Shown here piece after piece: positions 45,711 through 56,913 of a stretch of DNA of 64,000 bases. Both the position numbers and the translations under genes were made by a program. Under the pieces are notes generated by a model that saw nothing but the letters and a program-made list of their open reading frames with translations, was not told the DNA's origin and did no database searches. Source of the stretch: Vanilla planifolia (lineage: Eukaryota; Streptophyta; Magnoliopsida; Asparagales; Orchidaceae). The stretch spans positions 12,469,501 through 12,533,500 of the forward strand of contig CM043878.1 in NCBI GenBank assembly GCA_023846275.1, in the 5' to 3' direction. How positions within the stretch are numbered: the first letter of the stretch is position 1; each line of letters begins with the position of its first letter.

Positions 45711-45854
45711 ACGAAAAAATCGAAATGCTAAAAATGTGTAATATGAACAAATATTTTGAATAGTTATTTGCGTAGTTCGATGATCAACGATCATTAATAC
45801 AATATTTGTATGTTTTGAGTTCTCTATTACTTTGTGATTTTTTGTACAATATCT
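44086..45854 (+). repeat. Satellite copy 26 (1769 bp), rich in private indels
   Basis: At least seven private 1-2 nt length changes, for example TAAATTATTTATT and AAATTTGGAATT near 44800-44835, GCGGGTTGTCC near 45100, AAATTCATGAAT near 45480 and ATTTTTATTTTTATTTC near 45640. No earlier copy has such a load. This sits within 1.5 kb of the contig end, so low read depth is the likeliest cause. Confidence 0.95.
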
Positions 45855-46252
45855 TTTATGTCGTTGTTACTAAATGACGTCCCTCCCAATTATTGCTTCT
45901 AGAAGAAATTCTCAAATTGTTAACCCAATATTTCTTCGCGTGGCTTTGATGTCGACATAAATTGCTTTATGTCACCGTAGTTATGGCGTAGGATCCACAA
46001 GAAGATATGCGCATCATTGGCTAATATGTCTTTTTTTAATTACGAAACAAAAAATGATAATAATTTAATATCGATTTCAACGATTATTGTCGTAAACTTT
46101 TAAAGAAATTTATAAAATAAATATAGATTAATATGTGTATATTTAGTTGTCGATGAAATGAATTTAGTATAAATTAATATTTGTAATAGAATTATAAAAA
46201 ATGAATTTTGTCATAGTTTAATAAGTTAATTTAAGTGAGATATTAGTGAGTG
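45855..46252 (+). repeat. Satellite copy 27, cut by the assembly gap
   Basis: First 398 bp of a unit, with a lost T (ACTAAATGACG) and ATTTAGTTGTC for ATTAAGTTGTC. It stops at the N run, so the array continues beyond the contig end. Confidence 0.95.
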
Positions 46253-46452
46253 NNNNNNNNNNNNNNNNNNNNNNNNNNNNNNNNNNNNNNNNNNNNNNNN
46301 NNNNNNNNNNNNNNNNNNNNNNNNNNNNNNNNNNNNNNNNNNNNNNNNNNNNNNNNNNNNNNNNNNNNNNNNNNNNNNNNNNNNNNNNNNNNNNNNNNNN
46401 NNNNNNNNNNNNNNNNNNNNNNNNNNNNNNNNNNNNNNNNNNNNNNNNNNNN
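46253..46452. other. Assembly gap, 200 N
   Basis: Exactly 200 N, a typical placeholder length, so the true distance between the satellite and the heptamer array is unknown and the join may rest on scaffolding alone. Confidence 0.99.
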
Positions 46453-46632
46453 AATCCCTAAGCCCTAAATCCGAATCCCTAATCCCTAATCCCTAATCCC
46501 TAATCCCTAAGCCCTAATCCTAATCCCTAATCCCTAATCCCTAATCCCTATCCCTAATCCTATCCCTAAATCCCTAATCCCTAATCCCTAATCCTAATCC
46601 CTAATCCTACCTATCCCTAAGCCCTAAGCCCT
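46453..46632 (+). repeat. Irregular left edge of the heptamer array
   Basis: Contains CCCTAAG, CCCTAAAT, CCGAAT and shortened units. It abuts the gap, so poor consensus at a contig end is as likely as real variant repeats. Confidence 0.8.
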
Positions 46633-49600
46633 AATCCCTAATCCCTAATCCCTAATCCCTAATCCCTAATCCCTAATCCCTAATCCCTAATCCCTAATCC
46701 CTAATCCCTAATCCCTAATCCCTAATCCCTAATCCCTAATCCCTAATCCCTAATCCCTAATCCCTAATCCCTAATCCCTAATCCCTAATCCCTAATCCCT
46801 AATCCCTAATCCCTAATCCCTAATCCCTAATCCCTAATCCCTAATCCCTAATCCCTAATCCCTAATCCCTAATCCCTAATCCCTAATCCCTAATCCCTAA
46901 TCCCTAATCCCTAATCCCTAATCCCTAATCCCTAATCCCTAATCCCTAATCCCTAATCCCTAATCCCTAATCCCTAATCCCTAATCCCTAATCCCTAATC
47001 CCTAATCCCTAATCCCTAATCCCTAATCCCTAATCCCTAATCCCTAATCCCTAATCCCTAATCCCTAATCCCTAATCCCTAATCCCTAATCCCTAATCCC
47101 TAATCCCTAATCCCTAATCCCTAATCCCTAATCCCTAATCCCTAATCCCTAATCCCTAATCCCTAATCCCTAATCCCTAATCCCTAATCCCTAATCCCTA
47201 ATCCCTAATCCCTAATCCCTAATCCCTAATCCCTAATCCCTAATCCCTAATCCCTAATCCCTAATCCCTAATCCCTAATCCCTAATCCCTAATCCCTAAT
47301 CCCTAATCCCTAATCCCTAATCCCTAATCCCTAATCCCTAATCCCTAATCCCTAATCCCTAATCCCTAATCCCTAATCCCTAATCCCTAATCCCTAATCC
47401 CTAATCCCTAATCCCTAATCCCTAATCCCTAATCCCTAATCCCTAATCCCTAATCCCTAATCCCTAATCCCTAATCCCTAATCCCTAATCCCTAATCCCT
47501 AATCCCTAATCCCTAATCCCTAATCCCTAATCCCTAATCCCTAATCCCTAATCCCTAATCCCTAATCCCTAATCCCTAATCCCTAATCCCTAATCCCTAA
47601 TCCCTAATCCCTAATCCCTAATCCCTAATCCCTAATCCCTAATCCCTAATCCCTAATCCCTAATCCCTAATCCCTAATCCCTAATCCCTAATCCCTAATC
47701 CCTAATCCCTAATCCCTAATCCCTAATCCCTAATCCCTAATCCCTAATCCCTAATCCCTAATCCCTAATCCCTAATCCCTAATCCCTAATCCCTAATCCC
47801 TAATCCCTAATCCCTAATCCCTAATCCCTAATCCCTAATCCCTAATCCCTAATCCCTAATCCCTAATCCCTAATCCCTAATCCCTAATCCCTAATCCCTA
47901 ATCCCTAATCCCTAATCCCTAATCCCTAATCCCTAATCCCTAATCCCTAATCCCTAATCCCTAATCCCTAATCCCTAATCCCTAATCCCTAATCCCTAAT
48001 CCCTAATCCCTAATCCCTAATCCCTAATCCCTAATCCCTAATCCCTAATCCCTAATCCCTAATCCCTAATCCCTAATCCCTAATCCCTAATCCCTAATCC
48101 CTAATCCCTAATCCCTAATCCCTAATCCCTAATCCCTAATCCCTAATCCCTAATCCCTAATCCCTAATCCCTAATCCCTAATCCCTAATCCCTAATCCCT
48201 AATCCCTAATCCCTAATCCCTAATCCCTAATCCCTAATCCCTAATCCCTAATCCCTAATCCCTAATCCCTAATCCCTAATCCCTAATCCCTAATCCCTAA
48301 TCCCTAATCCCTAATCCCTAATCCCTAATCCCTAATCCCTAATCCCTAATCCCTAATCCCTAATCCCTAATCCCTAATCCCTAATCCCTAATCCCTAATC
48401 CCTAATCCCTAATCCCTAATCCCTAATCCCTAATCCCTAATCCCTAATCCCTAATCCCTAATCCCTAATCCCTAATCCCTAATCCCTAATCCCTAATCCC
48501 TAATCCCTAATCCCTAATCCCTAATCCCTAATCCCTAATCCCTAATCCCTAATCCCTAATCCCTAATCCCTAATCCCTAATCCCTAATCCCTAATCCCTA
48601 ATCCCTAATCCCTAATCCCTAATCCCTAATCCCTAATCCCTAATCCCTAATCCCTAATCCCTAATCCCTAATCCCTAATCCCTAATCCCTAATCCCTAAT
48701 CCCTAATCCCTAATCCCTAATCCCTAATCCCTAATCCCTAATCCCTAATCCCTAATCCCTAATCCCTAATCCCTAATCCCTAATCCCTAATCCCTAATCC
48801 CTAATCCCTAATCCCTAATCCCTAATCCCTAATCCCTAATCCCTAATCCCTAATCCCTAATCCCTAATCCCTAATCCCTAATCCCTAATCCCTAATCCCT
48901 AATCCCTAATCCCTAATCCCTAATCCCTAATCCCTAATCCCTAATCCCTAATCCCTAATCCCTAATCCCTAATCCCTAATCCCTAATCCCTAATCCCTAA
49001 TCCCTAATCCCTAATCCCTAATCCCTAATCCCTAATCCCTAATCCCTAATCCCTAATCCCTAATCCCTAATCCCTAATCCCTAATCCCTAATCCCTAATC
49101 CCTAATCCCTAATCCCTAATCCCTAATCCCTAATCCCTAATCCCTAATCCCTAATCCCTAATCCCTAATCCCTAATCCCTAATCCCTAATCCCTAATCCC
49201 TAATCCCTAATCCCTAATCCCTAATCCCTAATCCCTAATCCCTAATCCCTAATCCCTAATCCCTAATCCCTAATCCCTAATCCCTAATCCCTAATCCCTA
49301 ATCCCTAATCCCTAATCCCTAATCCCTAATCCCTAATCCCTAATCCCTAATCCCTAATCCCTAATCCCTAATCCCTAATCCCTAATCCCTAATCCCTAAT
49401 CCCTAATCCCTAATCCCTAATCCCTAATCCCTAATCCCTAATCCCTAATCCCTAATCCCTAATCCCTAATCCCTAATCCCTAATCCCTAATCCCTAATCC
49501 CTAATCCCTAATCCCTAATCCCTAATCCCTAATCCCTAATCCCTAATCCCTAATCCCTAATCCCTAATCCCTAATCCCTAATCCCTAATCCCTAATCCCT

Positions 49601-50670
49601 AATCCCGTAATCCCTAATCCCTAATCCCTAATCCCTAATCCCTAATCCCTAATCCCTAATCCCTAATCCCTAATCCCTAATCCCTAATCCCTAATCCCTA
49701 ATCCCTAATCCCTAATCCCTAATCCCTAATCCCTAATCCCTAATCCCTAATCCCTAATCCCTAATCCCTAATCCCTAATCCCTAATCCCTAATCCCTAAT
49801 CCCTAATCCCTAATCCCTAATCCCTAATCCCTAATCCCTAATCCCTAATCCCTAATCCCTAATCCCTAATCCCTAATCCCTAATCCCTAATCCCTAATCC
49901 CTAATCCCTAATCCCTAATCCCTAATCCCTAATCCCTAATCCCTAATCCCTAATCCCTAATCCCTAATCCCTAATCCCTAATCCCTAATCCCTAATCCCT
50001 AATCCCTAATCCCTAATCCCTAATCCCTAATCCCTAATCCCTAATCCCTAATCCCTAATCCCTAATCCCTAATCCCTAATCCCTAATCCCTAATCCCTAA
50101 TCCCTAATCCCTAATCCCTAATCCCTAATCCCTAATCCCTAATCCCTAATCCCTAATCCCTAATCCCTAATCCCTAATCCCTAATCCCTAATCCCTAATC
50201 CCTAATCCCTAATCCCTAATCCCTAATCCCTAATCCCTAATCCCTAATCCCTAATCCCTAATCCCTAATCCCTAATCCCTAATCCCTAATCCCTAATCCC
50301 TAATCCCTAATCCCTAATCCCTAATCCCTAATCCCTAATCCCTAATCCCTAATCCCTAATCCCTAATCCCTAATCCCTAATCCCTAATCCCTAATCCCTA
50401 ATCCCTAATCCCTAATCCCTAATCCCTAATCCCTAATCCCTAATCCCTAATCCCTAATCCCTAATCCCTAATCCCTAATCCCTAATCCCTAATCCCTAAT
50501 CCCTAATCCCTAATCCCTAATCCCTAATCCCTAATCCCTAATCCCTAATCCCTAATCCCTAATCCCTAATCCCTAATCCCTAATCCCTAATCCCTAATCC
50601 CTAATCCCTAATCCCTAATCCCTAATCCCTAATCCCTAATCCCTAATCCCTAATCCCTAATCCCTAATCC

Positions 50671-52225
50671 CTATCCCTAATCCTAATCCCTAATCCCTAA
50701 TCCCTAATCCCTAATCCTAATCCTAATCCCTAATCCCTAATCCCTAATCCTAATCCCTAATCCCTAATCCCTAATCCCTAATCCCTAATCCCTAATCCCT
50801 AATCCCTAATCCCTAATCCCTAATCCCTAATCCCTAATCCCTAATCCCTAATCCCTAATCCCTATCCCTAATCCCTAATCCCTACCTAATCCCTAATCCC
50901 TAATCCCTAATCCCTAATCCTAATCCCTAATCCTAATCCCTAATCCCTAATCCCTATCCCTAATCCCTAATCCCTAATCCCTAATCCCTAATCCCTAATC
51001 CCTAATCCCTAATCCCTAATCCTAATCCCTAATCCCTAATCCCTAATCCCTAATCCCTAATCCCTAATCCCTAATCCCTAATCCCTAATCCTAATCCCTA
51101 ATCCCTAATCCCTAATCCTAATCCCTAATCCCTAATCCCTATCCCTAATCCTAATCCCTAATCCCTAATCCCTAATCCCTAATCCTAATCCCTAATCCCT
51201 AATCCCTAATCCCTAATCCCTAATCCCTAATCCCTAATCCCTAATCCCTAATCCTAATCCCTAATCCCTAATCCCTAATCCCTAATCCCTAATCCCTAAT
51301 CCCTATCCCTAATCCCTAATCCCTAATCCCTAATCCCTAATCCCTAATCCCTAATCCCTAATCCCTAATCCCTAATCCCTAATCCCTAATCCCTAATCCC
51401 TAATCCCTAATCCCTATCCCTAATCCCTAATCCCTAATCCCTAATCCCTAATCCCTAATCCCTAATCCCTATCCCTAATCCCTAATCCCTAATCCCTAAT
51501 CCCTAATCCCTATCCCTAATCCCTAATCCCTAATCCCTAATCCCTAATCCCTAATCCTAATCCCTAATCCCTAATCCCTAATCCCTATCCCTAATCCCTA
51601 ATCCCTAATCCCTAATCCCTAATCCTAATCCCTATCCTATCCCTAATCCCTAATCCCTAATCCCTAATCCCTAATCCCTATCAATCCCTATCCCTAATCC
51701 CTATCCCTAATCCTATCCTTATCCCTAATCCCTAATCCCTAATCCCTAATCCCTAATCCCTAATCCTATCCCTAATCCCTAATCCCTAATCCCTAATCCC
51801 TATCCAATCCTAATCCCTAATCCCTAATCCCTAATCCCTAATCCCTAATCCTAATCCCTAATCCCTAATCCATCCTAATCCCTAATCCCTAATCCCTATC
51901 CCTAATCCCTAACCCTAATCCCTAATCCCTAATCCCTAATCCCTAATCCCTAATCCCTAATCCCTAATCCCTAATCCCTATCCCTAATCCCTAATCCTAA
52001 TCCTAATCCCTAATCCCCCTAATCCCTAATCCCTAATCCTAGCCTAATCCCTAATCCCTAATCCCTAATCCCTAATCCTAATCCCTATCCCTAATCCCTA
52101 ATCCCTAATCCCTAATCCCTATCCCAATCCCTAATCCTAATCCCTAATCCCTAATCCCTAATCCCTAATCCCTATCCCTAATCCCTAATCCCTAATCCCT
52201 AATCCCTAATCCCTAATCCCCCCTA
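50671..52225 (+). repeat. Heptamer zone dense in shortened units
   Basis: Many CCTAAT and CCCTAT hexamers and a few odd units (AATCAATCC near 51681, CCTAGCC near 52040) sit between regular stretches on both sides. Nearly all changes are single-base losses, which is more like read or consensus error than decay by substitution. Confidence 0.85.
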
Positions 52226-53967
52226 ATCCCTAATCCCTAATCCCTAATCCCTAATCCCTAATCCCTAATCCCTAATCCCTAATCCCTAATCCCTAATCCC
52301 TAATCCCTAATCCCTAATCCCTAATCCCTAATCCCTAATCCCTAATCCCTAATCCCTAATCCCTAATCCCTAATCCCTAATCCCTAATCCCTAATCCCTA
52401 ATCCCTAATCCCTAATCCCTAATCCCTAATCCCTAATCCCTAATCCCTAATCCCTAATCCCTAATCCCTAATCCCTAATCCCTAATCCCTAATCCCTAAT
52501 CCTAATCCCTAATCCCTAATCCCTAATCCCTAATCCCTAATCCCTAATCCCTAATCCCTAATCCCTAATCCCTAATCCCTAATCCCTAATCCCTAATCCC
52601 TAATCCCTAATCCCTAATCCCTAATCCCTAATCCCTAATCCCTAATCCCTAATCCCTAATCCCTAATCCCTAATCCCTAATCCCTAATCCCTAATCCCTA
52701 ATCCCTAATCCCTAATCCCTAATCCCTAATCCCTAATCCCTAATCCCTAATCCCTAATCCCTAATCCCTAATCCCTAATCCCTAATCCCTAATCCCTAAT
52801 CCCTAATCCCTAATCCCTAATCCCTAATCCCTAATCCCTAATCCCTAATCCCTAATCCCTAATCCCTAATCCCTAATCCCTAATCCCTAATCCCTAATCC
52901 CTAATCCCTAATCCCTAATCCCTAATCCCTAATCCCTAATCCCTAATCCCTAATCCCTAATCCCTAATCCCTAATCCCTAATCCCTAATCCCTAATCCCT
53001 AATCCCTAATCCCTAATCCCTAATCCCTAATCCCTAATCCCTAATCCCTAATCCCTAATCCCTAATCCCTAATCCCTAATCCCTAATCCCTAATCCCTAA
53101 TCCCTAATCCCTAATCCCTATCCCTAATCCCTAATCCCTAATCCCTAATCCCTAATCCCTATCCCTAATCCCTAATCCCTAATCCCTAATCCCTAATCCC
53201 TAATCCCTAATCCCTAATCCCTAATCCCTAATCCCTAATCCCTAATCCCTAATCCCTAATCCCTAATCCCTAATCCCTAATCCCTAATCCCTAATCCCTA
53301 ATCCCTAATCCCTAATCCCTAATCCCTAATCCCTAATCCCTAATCCCTAATCCCTAATCCCTAATCCCTAATCCCTAATCCCTAATCCCTAATCCCTAAT
53401 CCCTAATCCCTAATCCCTAATCCCTAATCCCTAATCCCTAATCCCTAATCCCTAATCCCTAATCCCTAATCCCTAATCCCTAATCCCTAATCCCTAATCC
53501 CTAATCCCTAATCCCTAATCCCTAATCCCTAATCCCTAATCCCTAATCCCTAATCCCTAATCCCTAATCCCTAATCCCTAATCCCTAATCCCTAATCCCT
53601 AATCCCTAATCCCTAATCCCTAATCCCTAATCCCTAATCCCTAATCCCTAATCCCTAATCCCTAATCCCTAATCCCTAATCCCTAATCCCTAATCCCTAA
53701 TCCCTAATCCCTAATCCCTAATCCCTAATCCCTAATCCCTAATCCCTAATCCCTAATCCCTAATCCCTAATCCCTAATCCCTAATCCCTAATCCCTAATC
53801 CCTAATCCCTAATCCCTAATCCCTAATCCCTAATCCCTAATCCCTAATCCCTAATCCCTAATCCCTAATCCCTAATCCCTAATCCCTAATCCCTAATCCC
53901 TAATCCCTAATCCCTAATCCCTAATCCCTAATCCCTAATCCCTAATCCCTAATCCCTAATCCCTAAT

Positions 53968-54363
53968 CCCTAATCCCTTATCCCTATCCCTATCCCTAAT
54001 CCCTAATCCCTTATCCCTAATCCCTAATCCCTAATCCCTATCCCTAATCCCTAATCCCTAATCCCTAATCCCTATCCCTAATCCCTTATCCCTAATCCCT
54101 AATCCCTAATCCCTATCCCTAATCCCTAATCCCTAATCCCTAATCCCTATCCCTAATCCCTAATCCCTTATCCCTAATCCCTAATCCCTAATCCCTAATC
54201 CCTAATCCCTAATCCCTCATCCCTAATCCCTAATCCCTAATCCCTAATCCCTATCCCTAATCCCTAATCCCTAATCCCTAATCCCTAATCCCTATCCCTT
54301 ATCCCTAATCCCTAATCCCTAATCCCTAATCCCTAATCCCTAATCCCTAATCCCTAATCCCTT
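53968..54363 (+). repeat. Degenerate right edge of the heptamer array
   Basis: CCCTTAT recurs at least five times and CCCTAT about nine times, mixed with perfect units and one CCCTCAT, ending at CCCTTTATATAAAA. Recurrent substitution-type variants at the inner edge fit the ageing proximal part of a telomere array. Confidence 0.85.
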
Positions 54364-54640
54364 TATATAAAATATATAATAATTTTATTTATTTATATAA
54401 AAATAAGTTGTTATAAACAAAAAAACAGCATTCTATTTTTACACATTAACTTGATAAAAAAATATATTTAATTTACAAACTTTCTTTGAATTTATATTTT
54501 CAAAAAATTATATTAATGATTTTAAAAATATAATTTTCATGATCTGATATCAACAAAATAACTTAATGAATAATAATATATAATTAAAAAATGAATATCT
54601 AAAAAAATTACCTATGAAGAAATTAATCTCTCTTGTATCG
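54364..54640. other. AT-rich spacer next to the heptamer array
   Basis: A/T-dominated sequence without a repeat unit or reading frame I can support. Confidence 0.7.
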
Positions 54641-54715
54641 GGCACGCAAGATGCAGCACCAAGGCAAACACACAGCAGTTGGGCTAGTTGACGGGCATTG
54701 AGGCGCAGCCATTTT

Positions 54716-54801
54716 TTATTCAACCGTACCCGATTTCTTTTTCTCTAGAAACTCTTTAATCCTCTTCCTCACATCATATGTCTTGTCCTGAAGATAGATG
54801 G
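54716..54801 (-). pseudogene. Possible terminal coding exon of a gene remnant
   Basis: Read on the minus strand, a T-rich stretch ending TTTTTGTAG is followed by 27 codons to a TAA stop. The peptide begins IYLQDKTYDVRKR, continues with a charged helix-like KEFLEKKK and ends SGTVE. The balanced, charged composition and the splice-acceptor-like lead-in look like a last exon. A related stretch near 55395-55440 keeps the same nucleotides (CAAGACAT, GATGTGAGGA) but not the frame. I do not recognise the protein, and no convincing upstream exons were found, so a relic of a host gene is more likely than a working one. A chance open stretch cannot be excluded. Confidence 0.35.
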
Positions 54802-55110
54802 CTACAAAAATATTAAAAAGATATAGTGACTAGTATCATGTAAATAAAATTTATTTTTTACATTTTCATGAATATAACATGAAATTGCATAAGCTGCTCT
54901 ATGTCTTCTAACTACGCAAGCCAACTGTGAAGTTTTTGACCATAATAATACAAAGGTCGAACGTTATGATTGCCAAGTGAAATAAAGAGCACATTACTTG
55001 AATAGATTTTCCAACGCCTTGTAATTAATCTTTGAGCGGAAAGACTGCAGCAGAAAACGAAAGAGCACGGGTCTTTTAGAAAAGAAGGACCATGTCTACA
55101 ATTCAAGAAT
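54740..55110 (-). repeat. Degenerate triplicated segment, copy A
   Basis: Shares with copy B, in order, a CTCTTTAATCCTCTTCCTC block, ACATCAT-TGTCTTG, TACAAAAATATTA, ATAGTGACTA, TTCATGAATATAACATGAA, then ATAAGCTGCTCTATGTC and an ACGCAAGCCAACTGTG block. The similarity is interrupted by many small changes, so the duplication is old. Confidence 0.75.
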
Positions 55111-55384
55111 AAGATAGACTTTCAACCTTCTAAGGTTACTTGCAAATTAAGAAAAATGGTATGTAAACCAACAAAACAAATTAATTTAAATTTTTACATT
55201 AAAATGTGTATTTAGAAAATACTACCACAAAATCCATCATTTAAAACATTAATCAACCAAATGGATCTCTTAAAAATATTAACAAACAAATAGTTAAAAT
55301 TAGTACAATAATACTATCATTAGAAAAAGGTAAAAACACAAAACAAGTACCTTTTGTTTAAGAACATGACCCGTTGCTTCAAGA
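55111..55384. other. AT-rich spacer between copies A and B
   Basis: No gene, repeat unit or structured site recognised. Confidence 0.6.
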
Positions 55385-55670
55385 GGAGAATTAGAACTCT
55401 TTCATCCTCCTCCTCACATCATGTCTTGCCCTGAAAACCACAGTTTACAAAAATATTAGAATGGAAGACATAGTGACTAATCTCATTTTTGCTAGTTTTA
55501 CATTTTTATGAATACAACATGAATTAGATAAGCTGTTTCATGTCTTCTAATCACGCAAACCAACTATGCAGTTTACGATCGCATTAATAAAATGGTGGAA
55601 TGCTGCGATTGCCATGACCTTTGCTTTGAAACTTTTCAAGGCATTTCATCACCACCAAACTTGGCATTCT
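55385..55670 (-). repeat. Degenerate triplicated segment, copy B
   Basis: Matches copy A over the exon-like block and its upstream AT-rich part, and matches copy C from ATAAGCTGTTTCATG through ATCACGCAAACCAACTATG to GCTTTGAAACTTTTCAAGGC. Its counterpart of the copy A exon has no open frame. Confidence 0.75.
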
Positions 55671-56040
55671 TCTCAAAAGTAGGATAGCAGCTTTTAGTAT
55701 AAATTATTATTCAACAAATACCTCCTCTTTTCTTCAATCTTTTCCTTATCAAAAATCAGCATGCTTTTTCCTGACAAAAATCAAAGATATACAAAAGAAA
55801 ATATATAAATGTTATGAAAAATTTAATAAATAGCTAAAAGAATCTGTCAAAATAATGTGCAGATAACTTGTTGAGAAACCAAAAAAAATAAAATAACAGT
55901 AAAATAGAAAGACATCGTCGAGATGCAACTCATACAATGAGCTGCGTTGAATATAGCAGGAAGAAGGCTAGTCTGCTGAGAAAAATAGCAAAGCTCGACC
56001 CCCAAAACTTCGCCATACCAACGCCTCACACTCTCACGAC
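55671..56040. other. Spacer between copies B and C
   Basis: AT-rich, with a 60-codon minus-strand open stretch (55847-56029) that is hydrophobic and of no recognisable family; I do not support it as a gene. Confidence 0.5.
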
Positions 56041-56500
56041 CTACAGAAGATTTGACCGTTCATCGGCCACTTCTTGAGCTCACCGCGGTCGTGTGACGCC
56101 ACGTAGCCGCTGCCATCGACTGGAACATTTCTTAAGCTTAAAACCTCGCTTGACTGAGTTCCTCCCATCTACAAACCACCGTCGACTTCCACTGCAAGCT
56201 GGCAGCTCGCCGCCTTCCTGTCGACCACGCTTTGCGCCAGGAATATGAAAGATCCCTCTGTAGCCTTCCTGCCAAACGGGGACTGGGAGGGGCGTCCATC
56301 TTCGATCCATACTCCAACGAGTTTTACATCTCTCTGAATGCAGCTTGTATGGAATAAGCTGCTCCTGATCACGCACGCCAACTGCACAGATTGTGACCGC
56401 AATTATGCAATGGCCAAAAGCTGCGGCTGATGAGACCATTGCTTTGGACCTTTCCAAGCGTCTGCCCTCTGTCCTGCCCTTCTCCTCGGGAGTCCGCATA
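56041..56500. other. G+C-rich stretch with overlapping unrecognised reading frames
   Basis: This stretch is clearly richer in G+C than its surroundings. On the minus strand it has a 139-codon frame (56080-56499, starting MRTPEEKGRTEG, with a small hydrophobic part CIIAVTICAVGV) and a second, overlapping 77-codon frame (56169-56402). Neither resembles a family I know, and two competing frames argue against a simple gene. Codons of the first frame overlap triplicated copy C and end at a GTCCGCATAA word at 56492. It may be the 5' part of the same gene remnant as copies A and B. Confidence 0.3.
56345..56475 (-). repeat. Degenerate triplicated segment, copy C
   Basis: AATAAGCTGCTCCTG, ATCACGCACGCCAACTG, GTGACCGCAATTATG and GCTTTGGACCTTTCCAAGC align in order with copy B (and partly A). 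This copy is the G+C-richest and lies inside the longest open frame of the region, so it may be the closest to the parent sequence. Confidence 0.65.
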
Positions 56501-56913
56501 AGTTATTATAAATTATTATTTCCAAAAATCTCATCTAATCCCTTATATAATAAAATTTATTTAATTATAAGTATGATTATATAAATAAAATTATGTTATA
56601 TAAAAAAGAAAAAAATAAATATGACAATGATTTTAATATAATCATATAGAACTGATTATAGAAAAATATAACATATCAATATCTCAAAAATTAATTTGTT
56701 ATTGTGTATAATTTCTTTCAAATAAGATAATAAAGACTGCTTTATTTTTTTAAATAAGATAGTATCATAGTTTATATAAGAGCATATTATATTTATCTTA
56801 TAAATTTTTCTCTAAAATTAATATGATATGAGCAATAATTGTTACTAAAATATATATTTATTTACAGTGATTCACCATTTTTCCAAAAAAATACTTCACT
56901 TTATTTAATGTAT
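56501..56913. other. AT-rich stretch without recognisable features
   Basis: Homopolymer-rich A/T sequence; nothing supported on either strand. Confidence 0.6.

Larger units (their letters stand above)
1..46252 (+). repeat. Satellite array, unit about 1764 bp, 26 full copies plus one cut copy
   Basis: The same sequence recurs head to tail, read here from TTTATGTCGTTGTTAC. Copies start at 1, 1770, 3540, 5305, 7065, 8830, 10594, 12357, 14110, 15875, 17634, 19396, 21161, 22926, 24690, 26456, 28213, 29976, 31737, 33501, 35265, 37029, 38794, 40560, 42323, 44086 and 45855. Full copies are 1753-1770 bp; most length change lies in one poly-T run and one A/TA run. Outside these, copies differ at only a few scattered bases, so the array is young or actively homogenised. 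The start point is arbitrary because no flank is seen on the left. No open frame of gene quality exists in any copy. I do not recognise the family; a subtelomeric or pericentromeric satellite are both possible. Confidence 0.98.
46453..54363 (+). repeat. Telomere-type heptamer array (CCCTAAT)n, about 7.9 kb
   Basis: About 1,100 heptamers CCCTAAT with the C-rich strand on +. By general telomere polarity this places the chromosome end on the low-coordinate side if the array is or was terminal. The unit differs by one base from the plant-type CCCTAAA; the CCCTAAA form appears only as rare slips near the left edge. Variants are zoned: irregular at 46453-46632, almost perfect to 50670 (one CCCGTAAT near 49605), dense one-base losses to about 52225, mostly regular to 53970, then CCCTTAT and CCCTAT forms to the right boundary. 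It could be a true telomere, or an internal telomere-like array. Confidence 0.95.

Noticed and set aside
1-46252. CRISPR-like or rDNA spacer interpretation of the array
   Set aside because: The repeats are contiguous without unique spacers, and no ribosomal RNA gene or its promoter appears between units.
46246-46468. Open frames across the N run
   Set aside because: They are made of unknown bases and have no meaning.
54912-55106. Minus-strand frame of 64 codons within triplicated copy A
   Set aside because: It is not kept in copies B or C and has no recognisable domain; the similarity between copies is at nucleotide level only.
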